DNA of 39,218 nucleotides from NCBI GenBank assembly GCA_041447245.1, contig JBGMEA010000003.1, forward strand, positions 1-39,218, given 5' to 3'. Positions within the stretch are counted from its first letter, which is position 1; each line of letters begins with the position of its first letter. The notes under the pieces were generated by a model, which was not told the DNA's origin, made no database searches, and saw only the letters and a program-made list of their open reading frames with translations. Shown in pieces: positions 8,206 to 15,818 of the stretch. The DNA comes from JBGMEA01 sp041447245. GTDB lineage: Bacteria; Bacillota; Clostridia; Eubacteriales; Anaerofustaceae. The position numbers were made by a program, and so were the translations under genes.

Positions 8206-8517
8206 ATGTTTTTTTGTGATAAAGGAAAAAAAATTATGCAACATTTATTGATGAATATCAACAAATATCCTGATCAAATATATATCGTAAAATTAGCTGA
8301 TGCATCTGAACTTGAGGTAATTGTTGATACATGTTATGAAACTGATAACGGATTAGATGAAAGTGATAGGAACTTCAAAGAATATCATGCATGTTTAATG
8401 AGAGTAAATCGTATTATTAAAAAAGGAAGCAAGAGCTATTCGTCGAATGATTTATTCGAGATCAATTATTTAAATTATCCTGACAGTATTACGGATGTAA
8501 AAGGTAATGAGATTTAG
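8206..8517 (+). CDS. Putative immunity protein
   Basis: Start chosen at 8206, behind GAGGAG, rather than the upstream in-frame ATG at 8140, which lies inside the toxin remnant. The 103-residue protein has KIMQHLLMNINKYPDQIYIV, a conspicuous TCYETDNGLDESDRNF acidic segment and LFEINYLNYP. I know such proteins only as hypothetical neighbours of polymorphic toxins. By position it is the antidote to the 8061-8205 remnant. Confidence 0.55.
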   Translation: MFFCDKGKKIMQHLLMNINKYPDQIYIVKLADASELEVIVDTCYETDNGLDESDRNFKEYHACLMRVNRIIKKGSKSYSSNDLFEINYLNYPDSITDVKGNEI

Positions 8518-8625
8518 TTCAATCGTTTTCAAAAACCAAGGTGTATCGGGATAAAAATCAACCAAAATAGTTAAATACGATACAGTATTATCAGTTGCAG
8601 CAGTTGTGTTTGAAAGGGGATAATT

Positions 8626-8904
8626 ATGAATCATTTTAACGAACCGCCCAATGTAGCGGTATTAACGACTAAAAATATACTGGATAAAAAAGCTGATATA
8701 TTATTAGTGTTTCATGATGAAGATGATGGAATGTGGCAATTTTTGGAAGACGGAGATATTGACGAGAACGATGCGTCGATTGTCGGATTGAACGAAATGA
8801 TAGAAAACGATCATTCTATTTTGGAAATTGCTGATTTACCGATTGGTTGGGTAGCATGGAGAAAGAACAAAAAAGATAAATGGACACTGCAACCATATCA
8901 ATAG
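8626..8904 (+). CDS. Imm33/DUF2185-like immunity protein
   Basis: A 92-residue acidic protein behind AAAGGGG. Features: VAVLTTKNIL, DEDDGMWQFLEDGD, ASIVGLNEMIENDHSILEIADLP, GWVAWR. The D-D-G-x-WQFL core and closing hydrophobic W/R segment resemble Imm33/DUF2185 proteins, but only weakly. No toxin sits directly before it; 108 bases upstream of its start carry nothing I recognise. Confidence 0.45.
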   Translation: MNHFNEPPNVAVLTTKNILDKKADILLVFHDEDDGMWQFLEDGDIDENDASIVGLNEMIENDHSILEIADLPIGWVAWRKNKKDKWTLQPYQ

Positions 8905-8914
8905 GGAGTAGCCG

Positions 8915-9355
8915 ATGGAATATGATTTTATAAAAGAAAACGCAAAGAATGCATTTTATGCAGTGACGTCAGACGAGATTGAAGAAGCTCAAAATTCTCT
9001 GGATTTATTACTGCCCAACCAATTAAAAGAATTCTATTTGCAAGTCGGCTATGGTTTTATATCCGGATCGGAAGATAATGTCAATCGGATTATGGACCCG
9101 CTTTCCGTGCGGAATTTTCGTTTGCGACAAAATGATTATGAGTATTATCCCGATATCGAAATTTATGATAAATATGAAGATGAAAAAGTAATTTTTTTTG
9201 AAAGCGATATATATTCGTTGATTTCAATAGGGATTGGTCAGTTAAATGATGGAGTGATCTATTATTATGATGTTCCAATCGCAAAGTCATTAAAGGACTT
9301 TCTCATAAAATTAGAGGAAAATGATACTTATTTTGTTGATATGATGAATGAATGA
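8915..9355 (+). CDS. SUKH (SMI1/KNR4) immunity protein
   Basis: A 146-residue protein with GGGAG before the ATG, 10 bases after the previous gene, so probably co-transcribed. It has the SUKH signature: LPNQLKEFYLQVGYGFISG near residue 30, a central DIYSLISIGIGQLNDGVIYYYD, and a C-terminal VPIAKSLKDFLIKL. SUKH proteins neutralise many nuclease-type tips. No cognate tip is adjacent. Confidence 0.85.
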   Translation: MEYDFIKENAKNAFYAVTSDEIEEAQNSLDLLLPNQLKEFYLQVGYGFISGSEDNVNRIMDPLSVRNFRLRQNDYEYYPDIEIYDKYEDEKVIFFESDIYSLISIGIGQLNDGVIYYYDVPIAKSLKDFLIKLEENDTYFVDMMNE

Positions 9356-9378
9356 TAGGTGTGATGTAATTAACTGAT

Positions 9379-9394
9379 AGCCCCTTCGGGGCTT
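9379..9394 (+). terminator. Degenerate cassette-boundary hairpin 6
   Basis: AGCCCC-TTCG-GGGCTT stem-loop remains, but the T-run and the TTCATT element are lost (TAAAACC follows). It is probably a weak or dead terminator left by a deletion. Confidence 0.6.
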
Positions 9395-9396
9395 AA

Positions 9397-9516
9397 AACC
9401 ATCTGATCCGAAATCGATTAAAATACAGGATTGAGAACCTGGGAAAATGCAGTTGGTTGACAGAGTCGTACATAAACAAACTGGTGGATACAGTATTTGG
9501 GGAAAGTAGTAAATGA
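9397..9516 (+). pseudogene. 3' remnant of an unidentified toxin tip
   Basis: About 39 codons open from just after the hairpin: NHLIRNRLKYRIENLGK then SYINKLVDTVFGESSK and stop. The stop overlaps the next ATG as ATGA, the arrangement seen at intact toxin/immunity junctions in this array (11044). No family recognised. Confidence 0.4.
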
Positions 9517-9980
9517 AAGGTAACGACATGAACATGGAAATAAAGTGGATATCGGAAAATGAAGTGCCAAGCGATCAGCTTATTGATGATACGGAAAAGA
9601 AACTCGGCATTCAATTCCCTTTGGACTTTCTTCGGATTGCGAAGAAGTATGATGGCGCTTATCCGGTTTCAAACAGATATACATTAAATGGAACACAAGA
9701 GATATTTAATAATTTGTTGGCTTTCGATATAAATGATATAAGCAATATCATCCAGACATATCATGATAGTAAAGACAGATTGATTGATAAATTGATTCCT
9801 TTTGGGGAAGACCCGTTTGGAAACCTGATTTGTTTTGATTACAGAAACGGCGATGTGCCCAGTATCGTATTATGGAATCATGAGGTAGCGTTCAGTAACA
9901 AAGAGAAAGCAATAACTTTTATCTGCAACAGCTTTTCGGATTTATTGGGCATGTTGCATGAGGCAGAGGATGATGAATAA
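9513..9980 (+). CDS. SUKH (SMI1/KNR4) immunity protein
   Basis: A 155-residue protein; ATG 9513 follows GGGGAAAG and overlaps the preceding stop, and 9531 is an alternative start. It shows TEKKLGIQFPLDFLRIAKKY-D-GAYPV, FDINDISNIIQTY, LIPFGEDPFGNLICFDYR and VLWNHE, typical of SUKH-1 proteins. Its toxin is reduced to the tail at 9397-9516. It overlaps a second SUKH gene at its 3' end. Confidence 0.85.
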   Translation: MKGNDMNMEIKWISENEVPSDQLIDDTEKKLGIQFPLDFLRIAKKYDGAYPVSNRYTLNGTQEIFNNLLAFDINDISNIIQTYHDSKDRLIDKLIPFGEDPFGNLICFDYRNGDVPSIVLWNHEVAFSNKEKAITFICNSFSDLLGMLHEAEDDE

Positions 9981-10388
9981 ACAAATCAATGAAATGATTA
10001 AATTGTATCAAGAAGATAAAGATTTTTCAGGAGGAGCAGATGTATCATTAATTGATCAAGCTGGTAAAGAATTGAATTTGATTGTCCCGAATCAATACAA
10101 ATGGTTTTTGCAGACATATGGTCGCGGGGGATTGTAGGGGTGGAAATCTTCGGTATTTACAATCAAACACTTGAATTTGTTGAAGAAACGAAAGAGTATC
10201 GGACATATGGTCTTCCAAAAAATCTGATCGTTATTCAAAACTGTGACGAATGGTTAGATTATATTGATACTACAAACGGCAGAGTTGTTACGTGGTCAGC
10301 GTATGATGAAGACGGAGTGATAGTTGCATATGATTCTTTTTTTGAATATTTGATTGATTCTTTTCAGGAAGCAATCGATAATTTGTAA
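9973..10388 (+). pseudogene. Frameshifted SUKH immunity gene
   Basis: Starts at ATG 9973 inside the end of the previous gene and reads MNKQINEMIKLYQEDKDF, then IVPNQYKWFLQTYGRGG before TAG at 10135. The continuation GVEIFGIYNQTLEFVEETKE and SFFEYLIDSFQEAI lies one frame away. A single missing G in the G-run near 10126-10130 accounts for it, restoring YGRGGIVGVEI. It is the only clearly broken immunity gene in the array. Confidence 0.8.
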
Positions 10389-10404
10389 CGATAAATTGTA
10401 TCTC

Positions 10405-10427
10405 AGCCCCTTCGGGGGGCTTTTTTT
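10405..10427 (+). terminator. Cassette-boundary terminator 7
   Basis: AGCCCC-TTCG-GGGGGGCT (one extra G) with T7, then GTTGCTTTCATC (10428-10439). Confidence 0.9.
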
Positions 10428-10447
10428 GTTGCTTTCATCACCTTTGA

Positions 10448-11047
10448 AAGAAGCGGCATACGATCGTGAGCGAGCAGGAAGGGTTGGGGCTGAAGACGGA
10501 GGGGGATGCTCCGACACAAGAGATTTCGTTATCGACTGAAGTCAATAAGACAGGTGAGTTGCGGGGCAGTGAAGAGAATGGTACAATAGAACAAAAGATC
10601 ATAACCCCTGACAGTGACATATTCAAAAATAACAAAGATACTCGTCGTCCATCAGAAATTGCACGTAGTCAACAAGTGAATGATACCTATCCGGGGATTG
10701 ATCGATATTCCGATAGAATTCTTAAAAAGAATGAAATGATATATCGTGCAGAACCAAATGGAACAGGTTATTTCACTACGAAAGAAGCGATTGAAAAGAG
10801 TTCAAAAGTTGCAAAAACTTTGTTCGAAGGGCTTCAAGTGAAGAAACACCGAGAGTTTGGATATCGTAAAAAAATGGTTGGATATAAAGCAACGATTGAT
10901 ATTGAATCGGCTTTTGGGGTGGCATTGGCAAATACCGATTACGGTAAAGGTGGAATGACTCAAATATTTATACCTCAAGTCGAGTTGTTGATTCAAATGG
11001 GATATTTGGTGCTAATTGAAAATATTGAATTAGATATGGGAGAATGA
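10448..11047 (+). CDS. Core-A tail fused to unidentified toxin tip
   Basis: Homology to core A starts at KKRHTIVSEQEGLGL; an in-frame TGA at 10445 precedes it, so it has no start of its own (GTG 10466 is the first candidate). The linker APTQEISLSTEVNKTGELRG equals that of the TNT cassette at 208. The tip has PGIDRYSDRIL, IYRAEPNGTGYFTTKEAI, FEGLQVKKHREFGYR, SAFGVALAN and YGKGGMTQIFIP. I have seen this tip family in Firmicute toxins but know no activity; GGxxQ(F/Y)xxP near the end is reminiscent of TNT. It overlaps its immunity gene by ATGA. Confidence 0.65.
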   Translation, partial: KKRHTIVSEQEGLGLKTEGDAPTQEISLSTEVNKTGELRGSEENGTIEQKIITPDSDIFKNNKDTRRPSEIARSQQVNDTYPGIDRYSDRILKKNEMIYRAEPNGTGYFTTKEAIEKSSKVAKTLFEGLQVKKHREFGYRKKMVGYKATIDIESAFGVALANTDYGKGGMTQIFIPQVELLIQMGYLVLIENIELDMGE

Positions 11048-11049
11048 TT

Positions 11050-11436
11050 ATGATAGATTTGAAAAATGGAAATATTGTCTTTGATAATGGTTTTGTTCTA
11101 TCGTCAAAATTGGCATTTGAGGATTTTAAAAACAGCCAATATTATAACGGACAACAAACGGGCATGATCATTGATATTGATGATATAGTTGTTCTGTCAG
11201 GTGAAAAATTTTATCTCAGCGTTATCTTCGACGCGGATCGTTTAAGAAAAGTATTTCTTATGATACATGACCCAAGTGTAATTGATTATAGTGATGAACC
11301 GAAGCGAAAATTGTTACATGACAAATTTTTAAAATCGATAGGTGTCCAATCTGAAATGAAATACGATTGGGGCAGTATCGGATCATATTATGATGAGAAA
11401 GGTGCTGGAAATTACATCATCATTGTTTATAAATAA
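11050..11436 (+). CDS. Putative immunity protein
   Basis: The ATG at 11044 overlaps the toxin stop but lies only 2-3 bases from GGGAG, so 11050 is the likelier start. The 128-residue protein has IDLKNGNIVFDNGFVLSSKL, EDFKNSQYYNGQ, a DIDDIVVLSGEKFYLSVIF stretch and a C-terminal YDWGSIGSYYDEKGAGNYI. No family recognised. Overlap with the toxin implies translational coupling. Confidence 0.55.
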   Translation: MIDLKNGNIVFDNGFVLSSKLAFEDFKNSQYYNGQQTGMIIDIDDIVVLSGEKFYLSVIFDADRLRKVFLMIHDPSVIDYSDEPKRKLLHDKFLKSIGVQSEMKYDWGSIGSYYDEKGAGNYIIIVYK

Positions 11437-11482
11437 TGAAAAATCCAATGAAGGATAGAAAATTGGATATTTTATTGATCTA

Positions 11483-11504
11483 AGCCCCTTCGGGGGCTTT
11501 TTTT
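11483..11504 (+). terminator. Cassette-boundary terminator 8
   Basis: AGCCCC-TTCG-GGGGCT with T7, followed by GTTGCTTTCATT (11505-11516). Confidence 0.92.
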
Positions 11505-11519
11505 GTTGCTTTCATTACG

Positions 11520-12356
11520 TTGCAGGGGGAAGTTCCCAATCAAACAGTCGAAGCGGAAACCCAAACACAGAAGGATTCTGCGGAGTTGTTGAAGGGGGAA
11601 GAGGAAACTGGTAGAATAAAAACAACAGATGCGGCAGAAATGACTTCAAACAACGGCAATTTTTATGACCGTTTAAATGAAATAGGTCGAGACAGTTCGC
11701 TGACAGATCAACAAAAAGTCGAATCTATCATTAAAGAATACAATGAACTTTCGGATAAAAAAGATATCATTGTACCTGCGGACATAAAATTTCTAAAAGA
11801 AATCGCATTTGACAAAGAAGGAAGACCACAATATGATTGGCCTGAATATCTAGGATTTGTAAAAAAATCGATTAAGCCGATTAAAAGAAATAGTTTTTTC
11901 CCTGACTTGCTAAGTCGAATGGGAAGCAGGAGAGGAAATAATCTTACGGTCAGAAATAAAAACGGTGAAATGCCTACACTCAATAAAATGAGTTTGCCGT
12001 ATTTGGAAAATCCATCAGCGATACATGACTGTACTGTAAATGATTCTTACTTTGATGTGATTGATGCGATTAGAGAAGGATCTCTTGAGAAGCTTAATAA
12101 TATTGTTGGCAGGAATGGTAAGGATAATATTCCTAAAAATGAATTCGATATAATTAAATCAAAATATCGATATTGTATTGATCAACTAAGTATAAATGGA
12201 ATTAATAATAACGCCATTTATGGATTACAAGGAATCGTTGCTCCATGGATAGATAAGAAGACTAATCTCGAATTACTGAGTGGTGGTGCAAAACAATTTA
12301 CAATACCACTTAATATCGAAACATTATTGCAGTTAGGAGTAATTTCCAAATATTAA
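11520..12356 (+). CDS. Core-B linker with divergent TNT-like tip
   Basis: TTG 11520 lacks a ribosome site. Core B ends at LLKGEEETGRI. The tip aligns block by block with the TNT tip at 208-1710: YDWPEYLGF for the INWDMVPKGGY block, LLSRMGSRRGNNL for IDRYGSAEGRYT, MSLPYLENPSAIHDCTV for RSLPF-YHQYEV, and a terminal LLSGGAKQFTIPLNIETLLQ for GEGGGIQYELP. The terminal Gln is kept and Tyr becomes Phe; the Arg-Tyr-Gly turn becomes Arg-Met-Gly. This supports a remote TNT/NAD-glycohydrolase homologue, inferred by eye. An Imm59-like antidote follows, as at the other TNT. Confidence 0.6.
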   Translation: MQGEVPNQTVEAETQTQKDSAELLKGEEETGRIKTTDAAEMTSNNGNFYDRLNEIGRDSSLTDQQKVESIIKEYNELSDKKDIIVPADIKFLKEIAFDKEGRPQYDWPEYLGFVKKSIKPIKRNSFFPDLLSRMGSRRGNNLTVRNKNGEMPTLNKMSLPYLENPSAIHDCTVNDSYFDVIDAIREGSLEKLNNIVGRNGKDNIPKNEFDIIKSKYRYCIDQLSINGINNNAIYGLQGIVAPWIDKKTNLELLSGGAKQFTIPLNIETLLQLGVISKY

Positions 12357-12369
12357 GGAGGAAAATCAG

Positions 12370-12627
12370 ATGACAAAAGATGGATTTATAAGTAAAGTTA
12401 AGGAAACCGGGTTAGATAAAGATATTCAGCCATATACAATTCAATTAAACGAGATCACAGACTCCCCGGATGTAATCGGTTGTGGTTTTGAACAAGGTAA
12501 ATGGAAAGTCTATCAGACAGTTGAAAGAGGCGGACATTTTGTGATAAAAGAATTTGATGATGAAAGCGAAGCGTATAATTATCTTTACCAAGTTCTTCTT
12601 TACCAAAAAAAATTAAATGAGCAGTGA
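12370..12627 (+). CDS. Imm59-like immunity protein
   Basis: An 85-residue protein with AAGGAGG 8 bases before the ATG, 13 bases after the TNT-like tip, exactly the spacing of 1710/1724. It carries GCGFEQGKWKVYQTVERGGH and EFDDESEAYNYLYQVLLYQK. Together with 1724 it links this family to TNT-type tips. Confidence 0.75.
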   Translation: MTKDGFISKVKETGLDKDIQPYTIQLNEITDSPDVIGCGFEQGKWKVYQTVERGGHFVIKEFDDESEAYNYLYQVLLYQKKLNEQ

Positions 12628-12650
12628 GTATCTCTGATTTATAACATTAC

Positions 12651-12776
12651 AATTTAGAAAAGGATATCAATACCCAATCTATCGCAAAGGCAGATAAAGA
12701 ATTTTTTTTCTACAGAGAAAGGAAGAGAAAGATAAGGTTAAGTCAATTTTTAAATAAAGAAGAGGTATTCGTATGA
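12651..12776 (+). pseudogene. 3' remnant of an unidentified toxin tip
   Basis: Open frame NLEKDINTQSIAKADKEFF to FLNKEEVFV, whose stop overlaps the next ATG as ATGA. Only about 41 codons remain, with a basic stretch (YRERKRKIR). An alternative frame ends KDKVKSIFK just upstream, so a further frameshift is possible. No family recognised. Confidence 0.35.
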
Positions 12777-12973
12777 AGCGGATTTTTAATGATTATGGGA
12801 TAGAAATTGATGAAGAAAACGGAAAATATGTGATTCGTTATGATGCGGGTGAGATTGTGAGTCAGATTGAAGAAATAGAAGTCACAAAAAGCGATGCGGA
12901 TTTAGCTCAAATCAGTGCACAGAAAGCGTATGAAGTCATAATTAAATATCAAAATAAGAAATCGAACATGTAA
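12773..12973 (+). CDS. Small putative immunity protein
   Basis: A 66-residue acidic protein behind AGAAGAGG. It reads as two strands (IEIDEENGKYVIRYDAGEI) followed by a helix (DADLAQISAQKAYEVIIKYQ). No family recognised. Start overlaps the remnant tip upstream. Confidence 0.5.
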   Translation: MKRIFNDYGIEIDEENGKYVIRYDAGEIVSQIEEIEVTKSDADLAQISAQKAYEVIIKYQNKKSNM

Positions 12974-12988
12974 TTTTGGGGGATACCG

Positions 12989-13231
12989 ATGACGAAAGAC
13001 GAGTTATTAAATAGAATTAACGAAGAAAAACTAGATGCCTATCATTGCAATATCGATTATGGAGTAATTAATGATGATGAAATAGGTATAATCAAACAAA
13101 ATGGAAGATATCAAATTTATATGTCAAATGAGCGTGGCGGTATTCATATTACAGATGAATGCGCCACAGAAGGCGATGCATTTGATGAAATATATACATT
13201 TCTTAAAGCCAAGAAAAATGTTGATGGTTAA
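12989..13231 (+). CDS. Imm59-like immunity protein
   Basis: An 80-residue protein with TTTGGGGG 7-8 bases before the ATG. It has NGRYQIYMSNERGGIHIT and EGDAFDEIYTFLKAKK. It is closest to its immediate neighbour at 13322 (both YxSNERGG), a tandem duplication within one cassette with no toxin attached to either. Confidence 0.7.
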   Translation: MTKDELLNRINEEKLDAYHCNIDYGVINDDEIGIIKQNGRYQIYMSNERGGIHITDECATEGDAFDEIYTFLKAKKNVDG

Positions 13232-13321
13232 TAGATTTAGCAGGTACGTAAGCCCCCCCCTTTGCATTTGAGTTTCTAATTGTCTCAAAATTTTTCATGA
13301 AATTGGATAGTGGAGGTTATT

Positions 13322-13585
13322 ATGACCAGAAAAGAACTGATGCAAAGGATTATCGACGAGCATCTTGATGCTGCGAAATACAATATCGAGTATAACCCTA
13401 TGACCGATGATGAATATGGATTGATAATCGTTGGTGATCAATACGCAGTTTATTTATCAAATGAGCGTGGCGGATATCATATTATTGAATACTTTCAAAT
13501 CGAGGAGGATGCGTGTGATCGATTATATGAATCAATGAAAGCCATAAAGTATATCGAAGATTTGGTTAAAATGAAAAAACAATAG
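13322..13585 (+). CDS. Imm59-like immunity protein
   Basis: Start placed at 13322, behind GGAGG at 13312, not at the upstream in-frame codon. The 87-residue protein begins MTRKELMQRIIDEHLDAAKY and has YAVYLSNERGGYHII. Between it and 12989-13231 lies a run of nine C at 13250-13258, possibly the wreck of a boundary terminator. Confidence 0.7.
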   Translation: MTRKELMQRIIDEHLDAAKYNIEYNPMTDDEYGLIIVGDQYAVYLSNERGGYHIIEYFQIEEDACDRLYESMKAIKYIEDLVKMKKQ

Positions 13586-13647
13586 CAGGATGATTTTTAT
13601 TTTTTATCTGTGAAAGCTCTCTGCAATTCTAACTATATCGGTTCACA

Positions 13648-13669
13648 AGCCCCTTCGGGGGCTTTTTTT
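13648..13669 (+). terminator. Cassette-boundary terminator 9
   Basis: AGCCCC-TTCG-GGGGCT with T7, followed by GTTGCCTTCATT (13670-13681). Confidence 0.92.
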
Positions 13670-13684
13670 GTTGCCTTCATTACG

Positions 13685-14194
13685 TTGCAGGGGGAAGTTC
13701 CCAACCAAACAATCGAAGCGGAAACATAAACACAGTAGGATTCTGCGGAGTTGTTGAAGGGGGATGGGGATGGTGGTCAAGTAGGGGTTGATAAAAAACC
13801 GGTTCAAACAGAAAATAATCTTACAAATCATACTGAGTTGCAGAATGCTGACTTGAATGCTAAAATAAATAGTAGTAAAACCGTGTCATATGAAAGACCG
13901 TCCCAATTCAGAAAAGGTGTACGTGACAAAGTATGGGAGAATGCAAAAAGTGAAGATGGACGAGTTTATGATCCTTTAACTCATAAAGAAATGGATCAAT
14001 CAGAGCCATGGGATATGGGACATAAAAAAGGATACGAGTTCAAAAAACATAAGTTAAGCGCAGAAAATAGGGGCATTTCAAGAAAAGAATTCTTAGATGA
14101 ATATAACAACCCAGAACACTATCAACCTGAATTGCCAAGTTCAAACAGAAGCCATAAAAACGAAGATAAAACAGATGAATACTTTGGTGATTAG
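13685..14194 (+). pseudogene. Core-B linker (two nonsense codons) with GH-E nuclease tip
   Basis: Core B is normally EAETQTQQDSAELL; here two C-to-T changes give TAA at 13727 and TAG at 13736. Downstream the frame is open (first candidate start TTG 13751). The tip has RPSQFRKGVRDKVWENAK, EPWDMGHKKGYEF and HYQPELPSSNRSHKNED. The GH pair and the Glu/His of the last block fit the HNH/endonuclease VII superfamily 'GH-E' nucleases, which cut DNA. The catalytic domain looks intact, so only the linker is dead. A SUFU immunity gene follows. Confidence 0.82.
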
Positions 14195-14216
14195 GAAAGA
14201 AGGGATAAAATTGATT

Positions 14217-14795
14217 ATGAGTGTTTTAAATGATAATAAAGTAATTGCCAAATATATAAAGAATATGTTTGGTAAACAAGCGATTGTTTCTGAATATAGA
14301 GATGATGAAAATATGAGCAGTATTGACATTTTGTCGTGTTCAGATGTTCCGATTAAAGGCGTAACTTCATATTCCACAATCGGATTGTCCGAATACTCGA
14401 TTGGTTATACTGTCGATGATATTCACCTGGGCATAGAAATACTCGGAGTATGCGAATCTGCAATTGATGAATTTGCAAATATTATGGCAAGTTGTGCCTT
14501 TAATATTATCAATAGCAAGTACACTTGTTCACCGGGTACAATATTTCCAAACGTAATTTCTCCATATTATAAAAATACAGATATGCGTCATATCTTTTTT
14601 ACTGATCCATTTATATGGGAAAATACATTCGAGACATTGGAGTTGGAAAATAAAAAAATTGCATGGCTCATGGTTGTACCGATTTCTGATAATGAAATGA
14701 ATTATTGCAAGAAATACGGTGCGGAGAAATTGGAAGTGCTTTTTGAGCACAATGAAATTGATATTTTTAATATGAACAGAAAATCTGTTGTGTAA
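14217..14795 (+). CDS. SUFU-domain immunity protein
   Basis: A 192-residue protein; ATG 14217 chosen, though in-frame TTG 14211 is better spaced from AAGGG. It matches the suppressor-of-fused domain: VTSYSTIGLSEYSIGYTVDD, GIEILGVCESAIDEFANIMA, a PGTIFPNVISPYY segment, HIFFTDPFIWE, KIAWLMVVPISDNEM, and a terminal EIDIFNMNRKSVV. SUFU proteins are known immunity partners of HNH-type tips, which fits the GH-E neighbour. Confidence 0.85.
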   Translation: MSVLNDNKVIAKYIKNMFGKQAIVSEYRDDENMSSIDILSCSDVPIKGVTSYSTIGLSEYSIGYTVDDIHLGIEILGVCESAIDEFANIMASCAFNIINSKYTCSPGTIFPNVISPYYKNTDMRHIFFTDPFIWENTFETLELENKKIAWLMVVPISDNEMNYCKKYGAEKLEVLFEHNEIDIFNMNRKSVV

Positions 14796-14802
14796 TGTGA
14801 CA

Positions 14803-14877
14803 ATGTTATTGTTCGACGCGGGCGCGAAAGTTGCAAATCACATTATCAGAGGAAAGGATACAGGTGAGTCTAAATGA
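14803..14877 (+). pseudogene. 3' remnant of an unidentified toxin tip
   Basis: Reads MLLFDAGAKVANHIIRGKDT-GESK; the stop overlaps the next gene's ATG as ATGA. Only the tail survives. AGAKVANHIIRG looks helical. It would be the tip neutralised by the DUF6572 protein after it. Confidence 0.4.
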
Positions 14878-15197
14878 GTATTTATGAAACTGATAAAATA
14901 GATGCGAGCGGGGTTGATGACAACACAGGGCATCTCACATTGTTCTTAATCGATGGAAATGATTGGGAAGATGAAGATCATCATCTATTGTTGTTACAGG
15001 AAAAAATCAATCTATATCTTAGTTATATTGAAAGCGGTCAAATCATGAATAACTATCCTGACGCAGCAGATCGTGTCATAGAGATTGTGATACATTTTCA
15101 ATATGAACCGACCCCAAAAGGGATACAATTTTTGGAGCAGGTAAAAAGCATCATACAAGATGCGGGATATTTATTTGATTATCATATTCATTCGTAA
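14874..15197 (+). CDS. DUF6572-like immunity protein
   Basis: A 107-residue protein. Key blocks are ETDKIDASGVDD, LFLIDGNDWEDEDHHLLLLQ, EKINLYLSYIESGQIMNNYP and VIEIVIHFQYEPTPKGIQFL. The homologue at 22682-23029 has the same W-x-x-E-x-x-H/L, LQ-K-N-Y, E-Q-YP and IHF-Y blocks but follows a PD-(D/E)XK tip. Role as antidote is from context. Confidence 0.75.
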   Translation: MSIYETDKIDASGVDDNTGHLTLFLIDGNDWEDEDHHLLLLQEKINLYLSYIESGQIMNNYPDAADRVIEIVIHFQYEPTPKGIQFLEQVKSIIQDAGYLFDYHIHS

Positions 15198-15236
15198 TAT
15201 TCCTGCTAAAATCAAATGGATCGCCTTGCTTCAGTG

Positions 15237-15258
15237 AGCCCCTTCGGGGGCTTTTTTT
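15237..15258 (+). terminator. Cassette-boundary terminator 10
   Basis: AGCCCC-TTCG-GGGGCT with T7, followed by ATTGGATTCATT (15259-15270). Confidence 0.92.
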
Positions 15259-15274
15259 ATTGGATTCATTGCCG

Positions 15275-15794
15275 TTGCAGGGGATGGGGATGGTGGTAGA
15301 ATGATTGCATCAGAAGTGAGTTTGGAGTCTGTATTAAATAATGGTGAACAATACACAAAAGATGGCAAGAGAACTGTTCTTAAAGCGGATATCGTTTATC
15401 AGTCTAATAGTAACCATCTGTACAAGACCGATTCTTTAGGCAGAATTGTAACTGTTGAAGGTAAACTCGAACTTGGTTCTGGTAAAAGAAACGAATATGC
15501 CCAAAAATAGTTGGCAGGGAAGACAAATTACCAACTGATGATGGGGGATATCTGATTGCCAAAAAATTTAAAGGATCAGGTGATTTAGATAATTTGGTGC
15601 CGATGGATTCCATTTTAAATCGTTCAGGTGGTAATTGGTATAAAATGGAACAAGAATTAGATGAAGCATTAAGAGATGGTGCAGAAGTATTTATCTATAT
15701 TGATTTAGTATATGAAGGATCATCAAAGCGACCAAACAAATTTATTGTAAAACATATAATAGATGGATACATAACGAACGTTATATGGAGATAA
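15275..15794 (+). pseudogene. Hinge plus broken DNA/RNA non-specific endonuclease tip
   Basis: Only the ALQGDGDGGR hinge precedes the tip. One G is missing in the hinge (G4, not G5), and one A is missing at 15503-15507, which ends the first frame at 15508. Joining the frames gives the Endonuclea_NS_2-like layout: LYKTDSLGRIVTVEG, DDGGYLIAKKFKGSGDLDNL, VPMDSILNRSGGNWYKMEQE, and an IYIDLVYEGSSKRPNKF C-terminus. The family's catalytic D-x-G-H is DGGY here (codon TAT at 15549), so the general-base His is lost too. The tip is thus triply inactivated. A YezG antidote follows. Confidence 0.85.
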
Positions 15795-15818
15795 ATACTG
15801 TAGGAGGTAAATAAAGGT

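Noticed and set aside
10101..10388. Stand-alone small protein starting at TTG 10101
   Set aside because: It is the frameshifted second half of the SUKH gene that starts at 9973.
13250..13258. Run of nine C after an Imm59-like gene as a phase-variable tract
   Set aside because: It lies between genes, not in a reading frame or promoter spacer; more likely a decayed boundary terminator.
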